64,000 nucleotides of DNA from an uncultured Christensenella sp. (GTDB lineage: Bacteria; Bacillota_A; Clostridia; Christensenellales; Borkfalkiaceae), in contig CAJTTC010000010.1 of NCBI GenBank assembly GCA_910579295.1, forward strand, positions 3,670-67,669, given 5' to 3'. Positions 50,071 through 57,512 of this stretch are shown piece after piece. Numbering within the stretch: the stretch's first letter is position 1; each line of letters begins with the position of its first letter. A model generated the notes under the pieces. That model was not told the origin of the DNA. It made no database searches and saw nothing but the letters and a program-made list of their open reading frames with translations. The position numbers were made by a program, and so were the translations under genes.

Positions 50071-51354
50071 ATGAAAAAGGTCGGCGTAGCCATATTGGGA
50101 CTCGGCGTGGTTGGCGGCGGTACGTATAAGATACTTACCGAACACAGGGAAGAATACAAGCGCACTCACAAAATCGACTTGGTTGTCGAAAACGTGCTCG
50201 AACTCAGAAAGGAGCGCGCTCTTGCTCTCGGCGTAGAGGAAAGCAAGATTGCCGACAATATAGCCGTAATCTGCTCCAACCCCGAGGTCGATATCGTAAT
50301 AGAGGTTATGGGCGGTGTAGAGCCCGCTAAGACCTTCGTGCTTGCCGCTCTCAATGCGGGCAAGTCGGTAGTCACCTCAAATAAAGAGCTCTACTGCAAG
50401 TACTCGCACGAGCTGGAAAAGACGGCTATCAAGAACCACTGCGGACTGTTTTACGAGGCGAGCTGCGTAGGCGGCGTGCCCGTTATCCGCGCGTTGCTCG
50501 ACAATTTGCAGGGCAACAAAATTCTGTCCTTATTAGGCATAATCAACGGCACGACGAACTATATTCTCACGAAGATGTCGCACGAGGGCGCTTCTTACGC
50601 GGAAGTTTTAAAGGAGGCGCAGAAGCTCGGCTATGCGGAAGCCGATCCCACGGCGGACGTCGAGGGCTTCGACGCTACCTATAAGCTCTCCATTCTTTCA
50701 AGCCTTGCGTTTCATACAAAAATACCCTATACGAAAATCTATCGCGAGGGCATTACGGGCATAACGGTAAAGGACATACAATACGGCAAGCAGATGGGCT
50801 ACGCCATTAAGTTGCTTGCCATAGGAAAAAACGGCGATAACGGCATAGAGGTACGCGTGCACCCCGCGTTCATACCCGTCGAGCACCCGCTTGCAAGCGT
50901 AAACGACAGCTATAACGCCGTGTATATTACGGGCGACAGCGTGGAGGACGTTATGCTGTACGGCAGGGGCGCGGGCGCGCTTCCCACGGGCAGCGCGATT
51001 GTCGGCGACGTTATTTACTGCGCTACGCACTCAAATTACAGATATTCGACCTTTGAAAATACCAAGGACGCCGCTCCCGGCACTAAGTTTATCGAAAATT
51101 TCGAGAGCGCGTACTATATAAGGGTGAACGCAAGCAACCGTACGGGCGTGCTTGCAAAGATAACCTCCATATTCTCGCGTTGCGGCATAAACGTTGCTAA
51201 GATGGTTCAGGAGGACGGAAGCGACAGCGCGGCTGTTCCCGTAATCTTCGTCACTCACAAGACGAAAGAGCACAGCGTGAATAAGGCTGTCGAGGAGCTT
51301 AAAGCCATTCCCGAAATCGCAAAGGTTGCGGCGGTTATAAGGGTAGTGAGTTGA
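50071..51354 (+). CDS. hom: Homoserine dehydrogenase
   Basis: A 427-residue enzyme. N-terminal NAD(P) motif LGLGVVGGGTYKIL (about 10-23), catalytic and substrate region KLGYAEADPTADVEGFDATY (Lys and Asp), and a C-terminal ACT regulatory domain (about 348-427, YYIRVNASNRTGVLAKITSI). It reduces aspartate semialdehyde to homoserine, on the way to threonine and methionine. The ACT domain suggests threonine feedback. A hairpin follows the stop. Confidence 0.97.
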   Translation: MKKVGVAILGLGVVGGGTYKILTEHREEYKRTHKIDLVVENVLELRKERALALGVEESKIADNIAVICSNPEVDIVIEVMGGVEPAKTFVLAALNAGKSVVTSNKELYCKYSHELEKTAIKNHCGLFYEASCVGGVPVIRALLDNLQGNKILSLLGIINGTTNYILTKMSHEGASYAEVLKEAQKLGYAEADPTADVEGFDATYKLSILSSLAFHTKIPYTKIYREGITGITVKDIQYGKQMGYAIKLLAIGKNGDNGIEVRVHPAFIPVEHPLASVNDSYNAVYITGDSVEDVMLYGRGAGALPTGSAIVGDVIYCATHSNYRYSTFENTKDAAPGTKFIENFESAYYIRVNASNRTGVLAKITSIFSRCGINVAKMVQEDGSDSAAVPVIFVTHKTKEHSVNKAVEELKAIPEIAKVAAVIRVVS

Positions 51355-51359
51355 TTGAA

Positions 51360-51400
51360 AACGCCGCCTGCGTTTAAGTGCGCGGGCGGCGTAAGTTTAT
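51360..51400 (+). terminator. Terminator of hom
   Basis: ACGCCGCC (51361-51368) pairs with GGCGGCGT at about 51385-51392 around a 16-base loop, followed by AAGTTTAT. Moderate T run. Confidence 0.6.
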
Positions 51401-51404
51401 AATT

Positions 51405-52271
51405 ATGAAAGTTTTAATAGCTGTAAACGCCTATATCAAACACCGCTCTCAGCTTTCGCAGGCGCAGAGAATATCCGACGAGCTTGAAAATCTGGGCGCG
51501 GCGGTCGATATCAAAAAAAATTTCAACCTAGCCAAAATCGAGGGGAACGCGATTGCGGCGGAGAAGTACGGCTGTTGCGTATTTCTCGATAAAGACAGAG
51601 TTGCCGCGCGGTTGCTCGAAAAGAGCGGTATGCGCCTTTACAACCGAGCCTCCGCAATAGAGGTGTGCGACGACAAAATGCTGACGAATACGGCTCTTGC
51701 AGGCGCGGGCTTTAACGTTCCCGACTGTATTTACGCGCCGCTATGTTATAACTCTGACAGTCTGATAAACGCGCAGTTTCTCGAAGTGGTCGGGGAAACG
51801 CTCGGCTATCCGCTTGTTGCGAAGATTAATTACGGCTCTCTCGGCGCGGGCGTGTCGCTCATAAAAGACGCCGAAGAGCTTGCCGCGTACGAGGCGCAAA
51901 ATTTAACCTTGCCGCACTTTTATCAGAGGTTTATCGACTGCGGTTGCGGGCAGGATATCAGGGTGATTGTCGTCGGCGGAAAAGTCGTATGCGCAATGAA
52001 GCGGCGCAACGAAAACGATTTCAGGTCGAATATAGAGCTTGGCGGCACGGGCGAAAAGTACGGGGTCGACGGCGGGCTTGAAAAACTTTGCGTAGAGGTT
52101 GCGGAAACGCTCGGGCTTGACTATTGCGGCGTGGATATCCTCTTGGGCAGGGACGGCAGGTATTACGTCTGCGAAGTCAATTCAAACGCCTTTTTTTCCG
52201 CGGCTGAACGGGTATGCGGCGTAAACGTCGCCAAAGCTTACGCGATGCACATAACTAAAAGCGCAAACTGA
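51405..52271 (+). CDS. RimK-family ATP-grasp ligase
   Basis: A 288-residue ATP-grasp protein of the RimK/LysX branch: N-terminal MKVLIAVNAYIKHRSQLSQA, RLYNRASAIEVCDDKM, the ATP-binding YPLVAKINYGSLGAGVSLI, FIDCGCGQDIRVIVVGGKVV and the metal-binding end LLGRDGRYYVCEVNSNAFF. RimK relatives add an amino acid to the C-terminus of a protein or cofactor. The substrate is unknown. I choose ATG 51405 because the upstream extension lies in the hom terminator. Confidence 0.85.
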   Translation: MKVLIAVNAYIKHRSQLSQAQRISDELENLGAAVDIKKNFNLAKIEGNAIAAEKYGCCVFLDKDRVAARLLEKSGMRLYNRASAIEVCDDKMLTNTALAGAGFNVPDCIYAPLCYNSDSLINAQFLEVVGETLGYPLVAKINYGSLGAGVSLIKDAEELAAYEAQNLTLPHFYQRFIDCGCGQDIRVIVVGGKVVCAMKRRNENDFRSNIELGGTGEKYGVDGGLEKLCVEVAETLGLDYCGVDILLGRDGRYYVCEVNSNAFFSAAERVCGVNVAKAYAMHITKSAN

Positions 52272-52296
52272 AATAATAAAATTTTATATGTAATTC

Positions 52297-52320
52297 AGCC
52301 CCTTAAAAAGGGGCTATTTT
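52297..52320 (+). terminator. Terminator of the ATP-grasp gene
   Basis: AGCCCCTT pairs with AAGGGGCT around a three-base loop, followed by ATTTTTATG. Confidence 0.85.
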
Positions 52321-52368
52321 TATGCGTCCGGCAATATAATTATAAAAGCTGTAATTTTTGCATTTTCT

Positions 52369-52399
52369 CTGTAAACGGTTGCAGAAAGGCTGTAAACGG
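52369..52399 (+). repeat. Direct repeat upstream of the flotillin promoter
   Basis: CTGTAAACGG occurs at 52369-52378 and again at 52390-52399, 21 bases apart, that is two helical turns. The position just upstream of the -35 box at 52426 fits a binding site for a regulator that uses two tandem half-sites. Confidence 0.5.
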
Positions 52400-52425
52400 C
52401 TGAGCGGTATTTTGCTTTACAATTC

Positions 52426-52454
52426 TTGACGAAATATGTCGATTGTGTTAAAAT
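52426..52454 (+). promoter_or_regulatory. Promoter of the flotillin gene
   Basis: TTGACG (52426-52431), 17 bases, TAAAAT (52449-52454). The ATG at 52493 follows AGGAGGTATTTTT. Confidence 0.75.
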
Positions 52455-52492
52455 ACAGTCATAAAATACAAAAATATTCAGGAGGTATTTTT

Positions 52493-53917
52493 ATGTCACC
52501 CCTTGCAACGGGTTTAATAATAGGTGCAGTAGTTTTAGTGCTCATTTTGGTGCTGTTTTTCGCGTTGGGCTATATGAAAGCTCCGCCCGATACGGCGTAC
52601 ATTATTTCAGGTCCGTTCCGCCGCAAAATATTAATCGGCCACGCGGGCTTCCGTATACCGTTCTTCGAGCGCGTGGATAAAATTTCTCTGCGCGTAATGC
52701 AGGTGGACGTTAAGACGAGCGAAGCCGTTCCCACTAACGAATTTATCAACGTAAACGTAGACGGCGTTGCCAACATCAAGGTATCGTCCGACCCCGAACT
52801 GTTGAAAAAGGCGGCGGAGTCGCTCCTCGGAATGAAGCAAGCCGAGCTTATAAGCTTGGTTACGCAGGTGCTCGAGGGCAATATGCGTGAGATTGTCGGC
52901 TCGGTCGGTTTAAAGGAAATGGTACAGGACAGACAGGGCGTAGCCAAAAAGATAACCGAAAACGTCGTTCCCGATATGGAAAAGTTGGGTATAGAGGTGG
53001 TAAACTTCAATATTCAGAACTTCAAGGACAATGCGGGCACGATTGAAAATATGGGTATCGACAACGTCGAGCAAATCCGCAAAAACGCGCAGATTGCAAA
53101 GGCGAACGCTCAACGCGACATCGCTATTGCTACGGCAAACGCCGAGCAGGAGGCAAACGCCGTAAAGGTTGAGAGCCAGAAGCAGATTGCCGAGCAAAAC
53201 GCCGCTCTTGCCGTGCAGGAAGCAGATATGAAGGTCAAGGCGGACACGAAGCGCGCGGAAGCGGACGCGGCGTACGCAATTCAGCAGGAAAATCAGCGTA
53301 AGACAATCGAAATTACAAAGGCTAACGCCGACATTGCCAGAAGGGAAAAGGAAGCCGAGCTTGCCGAAAAGGAAATTGCGATAAAGGAGCGCCAGCTCGA
53401 CGCCGATATCAGAAAGCAGGCGGACGCAATGAACTATAAAATGGCAAAGGAAGCAGAGGCGGAGCTTATAAAGCGCCAGAGAGAAGCCGAAGCTATGGCG
53501 TACGAGGCGGTTAAAAAGGCGGAGGCGCAGAAAGCTCAGGCGGAAGCGGTAAGGTTTGCAATGGAGCAGGAGGCGGAAGGTATCCGCGCGAAGGGTCTTG
53601 CCGAGGCGGAGGCAATCGAAAAGAAAGCCGAAGCGCAGAAGAAGATGGGCGAGGCTTCCGTACTCGAAATGTACCTTTCGGCATTGCCCGAGGTGGTAAG
53701 AAACGCGGCGGAGCCTTTAAGCAGAACGGACAAAATCGTTATGTACGGCGACGGCAACTCGACCAAACTTGTCAAGGACGTTATGGGTAGCGCGAACCAG
53801 ATAATGGAGGGCGTTAAGGAGTCCACGGGCATAGATATCACTTCGCTGCTTGCGGGAGTAGTCGGCGGCAAAATCGCCGCAGGCTCCGATAAAAAGGGCG
53901 AAAGCGGTAAAAAATAA
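52493..53917 (+). CDS. Flotillin-like SPFH-domain membrane protein
   Basis: A 474-residue flotillin-type protein. It starts with a hydrophobic segment (LIIGAVVLVLILVLFFALGY, residues 7-26), then the SPFH domain (about 27-200), and a long Ala/Glu/Lys coiled coil (about 190-380, many KAEAEA-type runs). The C-terminus has GMAGS-like Gly-rich ends. Flotillins gather into membrane microdomains and scaffold signalling proteins. It stands alone with its own promoter and terminator and has an ideal ribosome binding site at ATG 52493. Confidence 0.93.
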   Translation: MSPLATGLIIGAVVLVLILVLFFALGYMKAPPDTAYIISGPFRRKILIGHAGFRIPFFERVDKISLRVMQVDVKTSEAVPTNEFINVNVDGVANIKVSSDPELLKKAAESLLGMKQAELISLVTQVLEGNMREIVGSVGLKEMVQDRQGVAKKITENVVPDMEKLGIEVVNFNIQNFKDNAGTIENMGIDNVEQIRKNAQIAKANAQRDIAIATANAEQEANAVKVESQKQIAEQNAALAVQEADMKVKADTKRAEADAAYAIQQENQRKTIEITKANADIARREKEAELAEKEIAIKERQLDADIRKQADAMNYKMAKEAEAELIKRQREAEAMAYEAVKKAEAQKAQAEAVRFAMEQEAEGIRAKGLAEAEAIEKKAEAQKKMGEASVLEMYLSALPEVVRNAAEPLSRTDKIVMYGDGNSTKLVKDVMGSANQIMEGVKESTGIDITSLLAGVVGGKIAAGSDKKGESGKK

Positions 53918-53935
53918 TTACAACAAATTTAAAAA

Positions 53936-53966
53936 AGCGGGAAGCCGTACGGCTTCCCGCTTCAAT
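53936..53966 (+). terminator. Terminator of the flotillin gene
   Basis: GCGGGAAGCCG pairs with CGGCTTCCCGC around TA, an 11-bp perfect stem with AAA before and TTC after it. Confidence 0.85.
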
Positions 53967-54031
53967 ATATAGATTTAATCTTAAATAGGCTTATTCAAAA
54001 GTTTATGAAAAAAATATAGATGTAAGCCGAT

Positions 54032-54051
54032 AGTGTTCAACTTACGCTCTT
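54032..54051 (+). repeat. Left copy of a 20-bp direct repeat flanking the que operon
   Basis: The 20 bases AGTGTTCAACTTACGCTCTT are identical to 57266-57285 at the other end of the que operon. There the sequence is part of a hairpin next to tRNA-Ser; here the partner arm is interrupted by five extra bases (GTAAG, CCGAT, AGTG), so the hairpin is imperfect. Confidence 0.6.
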
Positions 54052-54114
54052 ATTGTCAATGACGGCTCCTCCGCCCCAAGTAAAAATAATTAGAGTATAA
54101 ACACTTCGGTTGAG

Positions 54115-54143
54115 TTGACATACGCGTTGCGGCGTGATATAAT
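54115..54143 (+). promoter_or_regulatory. Consensus promoter of the que operon
   Basis: TTGACA (54115-54120), 17 bases, TATAAT (54138-54143). Start near 54150, immediately before the preQ1 aptamer. Confidence 0.9.
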
Positions 54144-54155
54144 ATAGAAAATATA

Positions 54156-54258
54156 ATAGACAGTTCGTTTGCGCCATCCTGTCGTTAAACAAAACCAGGG
54201 CATCTGAATGGGTATAGTCTTTTTAGGTGCAGTCGTTTTGCCGCGGCTGTATTTTTTT
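54156..54258 (+). promoter_or_regulatory. preQ1-I riboswitch with terminator
   Basis: The short H-type pseudoknot aptamer is visible: stem GACAG (54159-54163) with CTGTC (54179-54183), loop starting TTC, and an A-rich tail GTTAAACAAAACC (54184-54196) whose AAAC can pair with GTTT in the loop. The tail closely resembles that of the well-studied Thermoanaerobacter preQ1-I aptamer. Downstream CAGTCG (54230-54235) and CGGCTG (54244-54249) form a terminator with seven T. High preQ1 would stop transcription of the preQ1-biosynthesis genes, which follow. Confidence 0.82.
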
Positions 54259-54274
54259 GTGCAAAAGGAGAGAT

Positions 54275-54694
54275 ATGTATTACTTGAAAACTTCGGCTTG
54301 CTTTGACAGCGCGCACTTTCTACACGGTTACAACGGCAAGTGTTCAAATATCCACGGACACCACTGGATTGTGGAAGTAAAGATAAGCGGCGGCAAATTG
54401 CAAGGAAACGGTGAAAAGCGCGATATGCTTCTGGACTTCGGCGATTTTAAGAAGGCGGTAAAAGAGATTGCGGCAGGATTTGACCATACGCTTATTTACG
54501 AAAAAGACACACTTAAGCCCGCAACCGTTGCCGTGCTCAAAGAAGAAGGGTTTTCGTTGGTTGAAACGGATTTCAGACCTACTGCCGAAAATTTTGCCGC
54601 GCACATATACGCCGATCTTAGCAAAAAGGGTATGCCTGTTTTCAGCGTGACAGTGTACGAATCGCCCGAAAACTGCGCGGTGTACGGTGAGTAA
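54275..54694 (+). CDS. queD: 6-carboxy-tetrahydropterin synthase
   Basis: A 139-residue QueD. Zinc-binding histidines are in the DSAHFLHGYNGKCSNIHGHH block (near residues 11-30) and the catalytic region is FDHTLIYEKD. It turns dihydroneopterin triphosphate into 6-carboxy-tetrahydropterin, step two of preQ1 synthesis. ATG 54275 follows AAAAGGAGAGAT just after the riboswitch terminator. The end overlaps queE. Confidence 0.96.
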   Translation: MYYLKTSACFDSAHFLHGYNGKCSNIHGHHWIVEVKISGGKLQGNGEKRDMLLDFGDFKKAVKEIAAGFDHTLIYEKDTLKPATVAVLKEEGFSLVETDFRPTAENFAAHIYADLSKKGMPVFSVTVYESPENCAVYGE

Positions 54695-54695
54695 T

Positions 54696-55361
54696 ATGTG
54701 TTGTTTTAGAGTTGCCGAAAAGTTTATAAGCATAAACGGCGAAGGCCCGCGTGCGGGCGAGCTTGCCGTGTTTCTGCGGTTTTGCGGCTGCAATCTTAAT
54801 TGCGAATATTGCGACACGCGCTGGGCAAATACCGCCGATGTGAAATATGAGCTCGCCACTACGGAAGAGCTTGTTGCATACGTGAAATCGACGGGCATAA
54901 AAAACGTTACCCTGACGGGCGGCGAACCGCTTTTGCAGGCGGATATTGCGCGTCTTATAGAGCTGCTGGGCGCTGTGGGCGCAGAAGTTGAAATAGAAAC
55001 AAACGGAAGCGTGCCGTTGAAAGATATCATTGCCCTATCGCCCCGTCCCGCCGTTACCGCCGATTATAAGCTTCCTTCAAGCGGAATGGAAAAATATATG
55101 CTGACCGAAAACTTTTCTTACCTTACGTTACAAGACGCGGTTAAGTTTGTGGTCGGGGATAAGTGCGATTTGTTGCGTGCGGAAGAGATTATAAACGGCT
55201 ACGAACTTATAAACAGGTGCCGCGTTTATTTCAGCCCCGTGTTCGGAACAATAAAGCCCGTAGAAATAGTGGAGTTTATGAAAGAGCGTAAGCTTAACGG
55301 CGTACGCCTGCAATTACAGTTGCATAAAATTATCTGGAACCCCGATATGCGCGGGGTATAG
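54696..55361 (+). CDS. queE: 7-carboxy-7-deazaguanine synthase
   Basis: A radical SAM enzyme of about 221 residues. The cluster motif is CNLNCEYCDT within FLRFCGCNLNCEYCDTRW (near residues 30-40), followed by TGGEPLLQ. It contracts the ring of carboxy-tetrahydropterin to 7-carboxy-7-deazaguanine. The start is ATG 54696, with GGTGAG six bases upstream; a GTG at 54687 inside queD is an alternative. It lies 8 bases ahead of folE. Confidence 0.93.
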   Translation: MCCFRVAEKFISINGEGPRAGELAVFLRFCGCNLNCEYCDTRWANTADVKYELATTEELVAYVKSTGIKNVTLTGGEPLLQADIARLIELLGAVGAEVEIETNGSVPLKDIIALSPRPAVTADYKLPSSGMEKYMLTENFSYLTLQDAVKFVVGDKCDLLRAEEIINGYELINRCRVYFSPVFGTIKPVEIVEFMKERKLNGVRLQLQLHKIIWNPDMRGV

Positions 55362-55369
55362 GAGAAAGT

Positions 55370-55942
55370 ATGGATATTAAAGCAATCGAAAAACATATCC
55401 GCGGATTATTGGTCGCCATAGGCGAAGACCCCGACAGGGAAGGTCTGCGCGACACGCCCGCCCGCGTGGCGAGAATGTACGAAGAAGCGTTTGAAGGAAT
55501 TAAATATTCCAACCGCGAAATTGCGGAAATGTTCGGAAAAACTTTCGAAGTCCCGTCCGACCCGAATTCCGATGGCTCAGTGGTCATAAAGGATATAAGC
55601 GTGTTCAGCTATTGCGAGCATCATATGGCGCTTATGTACGATATGAAAGTCGACGTGGCATACGTTCCGCGCGGAAGAGTTCTGGGGCTCAGCAAAATCG
55701 CGCGCATCTGCGATATGGCGGCAAAGCGGTTACAATTGCAGGAGCGTCTGGGACGGGACATTGCCGAGATCATTTCGCTTGCGTCTTTATCGCCCGACGT
55801 CGGCGTTCGGATAGAAGGCTGTCACAGTTGTATGACTTCACGCGGGATAAAAAACGTATCGTCAAAAACGGTTACCAAAACTTACTTCGGCGCATTCAAA
55901 GACGACGTTTCCCTGCAAAATCTTTTGGGGGACAAAATATGA
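55370..55942 (+). CDS. folE: GTP cyclohydrolase I
   Basis: A 190-residue FolE. Zinc ligands occur in SYCEHHMA-type segment (VFSYCEHHMALMYDM) and in GCHSCMTSRGIKN; the catalytic PRGRVLGLSKIARI and the RVARMYEEAFEGI helix are also conserved. It makes dihydroneopterin triphosphate from GTP, the common precursor of folate and preQ1. Being third in the que operon, this copy is likely dedicated to preQ1. The stop overlaps queC (ATGA). Confidence 0.96.
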   Translation: MDIKAIEKHIRGLLVAIGEDPDREGLRDTPARVARMYEEAFEGIKYSNREIAEMFGKTFEVPSDPNSDGSVVIKDISVFSYCEHHMALMYDMKVDVAYVPRGRVLGLSKIARICDMAAKRLQLQERLGRDIAEIISLASLSPDVGVRIEGCHSCMTSRGIKNVSSKTVTKTYFGAFKDDVSLQNLLGDKI

Positions 55943-56625
55943 AAGCACTTGTTTTATTAAGCGGCGGCGTGGATAGCGCAACCTGTCTCGGTCTGGCGGT
56001 TCAAAAATACGGCGCGGCGGAAGTTTCCGCCCTTTCCGTTTACTACGGTCAGACCCACAAGAAAGAACTCGACGCCGCGCAAAAGGTAGCCGACTTTTAC
56101 GGCATAGATTTAAAGCGGCTTGACCTTTCGGTCATATTCGAAGGTTCGGATTGTTCGCTTTTGGCGGATTCTCCCAAAGATATCCCTTTGCAAAGTTATG
56201 CCGAACAGCTTTCCGAAACGGGCGGCAAACCCGTTTCAACCTACGTTCCTTTCAGGAACGGGCTGTTTCTTTCGGCGGCGGCAAGCGTAGCGCTTTCTCA
56301 CGGTTGCGAGGTTATATATTACGGCGCGCACAGCGACGATGCGGCGGGCAACGCCTATCCCGATTGCAGCGAAAAATTCAATTCCGCGATGGGCGAAGCT
56401 ATTTATACGGGCAGCGGCGGACAGCTTAAAATTCTTGCGCCATTTATAAGCTTGAACAAATATCAGGTTGTAAAAAAGGGGCTTGAACTCGGCGTTCCGT
56501 ATAAGTATACCTGGAGCTGTTATTCGGGCGGCGAAAAACCTTGCGGCATATGTGCTACCTGCCGCGACCGCGCCGCTGCATTCAAAGCCAACGGAATAGA
56601 AGATCCTGCAATAAAAGGAGAATAA
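55939..56625 (+). CDS. queC: 7-cyano-7-deazaguanine synthase
   Basis: A 228-residue QueC. PP-loop ATP pyrophosphatase motif LLSGGVDSATCL at residues 5-16, FRNGLFLSAAASVAL, the GAHSDDAAGNAYPDCS region and the C-terminal zinc site WSCYSGGEKPCGICATCRDR. It makes preQ0 from carboxy-deazaguanine and ammonia using ATP. I start at ATG 55939, which overlaps the folE stop; an upstream in-frame extension lies wholly within folE. Confidence 0.96.
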   Translation: MKALVLLSGGVDSATCLGLAVQKYGAAEVSALSVYYGQTHKKELDAAQKVADFYGIDLKRLDLSVIFEGSDCSLLADSPKDIPLQSYAEQLSETGGKPVSTYVPFRNGLFLSAAASVALSHGCEVIYYGAHSDDAAGNAYPDCSEKFNSAMGEAIYTGSGGQLKILAPFISLNKYQVVKKGLELGVPYKYTWSCYSGGEKPCGICATCRDRAAAFKANGIEDPAIKGE

Positions 56626-56626
56626 T

Positions 56627-57118
56627 ATGCCAAGAGAAAAGCAGAATGAAAATATTACCCTGCTCGGTGACAGCAATACGAAATATCCGCAGACGTACGA
56701 CCCGTCCGTTTTGGAGACGTTTGTAAACAAACACCCCGGAAGGGACTATTTCGTAAAATTTAACTGTCCGGAATTTACAAGCCTTTGCCCCATTACGGGT
56801 CAGCCCGATTTCGCTACGGTCTATATTTCATACGTTCCTCGCGAAAAGATGGTAGAAAGCAAGTCTTTAAAGCTGTATCTTTTCGGGTTCAGAAACCGCG
56901 GTGATTTCCACGAAGATTGCGTAAACATTATTATGAACGACCTTATTGATTTGATGGACCCCGCATACATCGAAGTATGGGGCAAGTTTTTGCCCCGCGG
57001 CGGAATTTCAATAGATCCCTATTGCAATTACGGCAAAAAGGGAACAAAATGGGAACAGGTAGCTTGGGACAGGCTTTCGCACCACGATATGTATCCCGAA
57101 AAAATCGACAACAGATAA
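56627..57118 (+). CDS. queF: NADPH-dependent 7-cyano-7-deazaguanine reductase
   Basis: A 163-residue QueF of the short, homodecameric YkvM type: catalytic cysteine in EFTSLCPITGQPDFATVYIS (near residues 42-61), then ESKSLKLYLFGFRNRGDFHE and the C-terminal FLPRGGISIDPY. It reduces preQ0 to preQ1. It closes the pathway, so the operon makes preQ1 from GTP without other enzymes; tRNA-guanine transglycosylase is not in the window. One base separates it from queC. Confidence 0.96.
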   Translation: MPREKQNENITLLGDSNTKYPQTYDPSVLETFVNKHPGRDYFVKFNCPEFTSLCPITGQPDFATVYISYVPREKMVESKSLKLYLFGFRNRGDFHEDCVNIIMNDLIDLMDPAYIEVWGKFLPRGGISIDPYCNYGKKGTKWEQVAWDRLSHHDMYPEKIDNR

Positions 57119-57120
57119 CA

Positions 57121-57150
57121 AAAAAAGCGGACATAGCGTCCGCTTTTACT
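57121..57150 (+). terminator. Terminator of the que operon
   Basis: AAAGCGGAC pairs with GTCCGCTTT around ATAGC, followed by TACTTTTTT. Confidence 0.85.
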
Positions 57151-57260
57151 TTTTTAAGTCCGCTTTCGCTTTCAGATAAAAAATTCCAGACTAATTGCCA
57201 AAGCTATTTAATCTAAATAGGCACTGTTCGGTTTATTGCTTTTTTAATTTAAAAATAAGG

Positions 57261-57287
57261 GCGTAAGTGTTCAACTTACGCTCTTTT
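57261..57287 (-). terminator. Terminator of tRNA-Ser, containing the right direct-repeat copy
   Basis: GCGTAAGT (57261-57268) pairs with ACTTACGC (57274-57281) around TTCAA, with TTTTT on the plus side and CCTTATTTTT on the minus side, so it can act both ways. The segment 57266-57285 is the right copy of the 20-bp repeat also found at 54032-54051. Confidence 0.8.
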
Positions 57288-57377
57288 TGGCGCAGAGAAG
57301 AGGATTTGAACCTCCGGACGGGGTTAGCCGTCACACGATTTCCAATCGTGCGCCTTAAACCGCTCAGCCATCTCTGC
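57288..57377 (-). tRNA. tRNA-Ser (GGA)
   Basis: On the minus strand the acceptor stem GCAGAGA (from 57377) pairs with TCTCTGC, followed by G and an encoded CCA. The anticodon loop TTGGAAA between CACGA and TCGTG gives anticodon GGA, reading UCC and UCU serine codons. The long variable arm (GACGGCTAACCCCGTC) is typical of class II serine tRNAs. The TPsiC loop has GGTTCAAATCC. Confidence 0.97.
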
Positions 57378-57460
57378 ATTGCTATATTATTTTACTTAAA
57401 GTAGATAAAAAAGGCAAGCCATTTAAGCGGCATTTTAAATTTTTTATTAAAAAACATAAT

Positions 57461-57492
57461 AGAGCGCCTTCTCAGTGGTGGGGCGCTCTATA
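57461..57492 (-). terminator. Terminator of asnS
   Basis: AGAGCGCC pairs with GGCGCTCT around a long loop, with ATTATGTTTTTTAA on the minus side. Confidence 0.7.
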
Positions 57493-57512
57493 TATAATTG
57501 CGTTTAAAGTTA

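Noticed and set aside
52436..52492. Longer N-terminus for the flotillin gene
   Set aside because: This extension covers the -10 box and leader; the ATG at 52493 has an ideal AGGAGG ribosome binding site and a typical N-terminal membrane segment.
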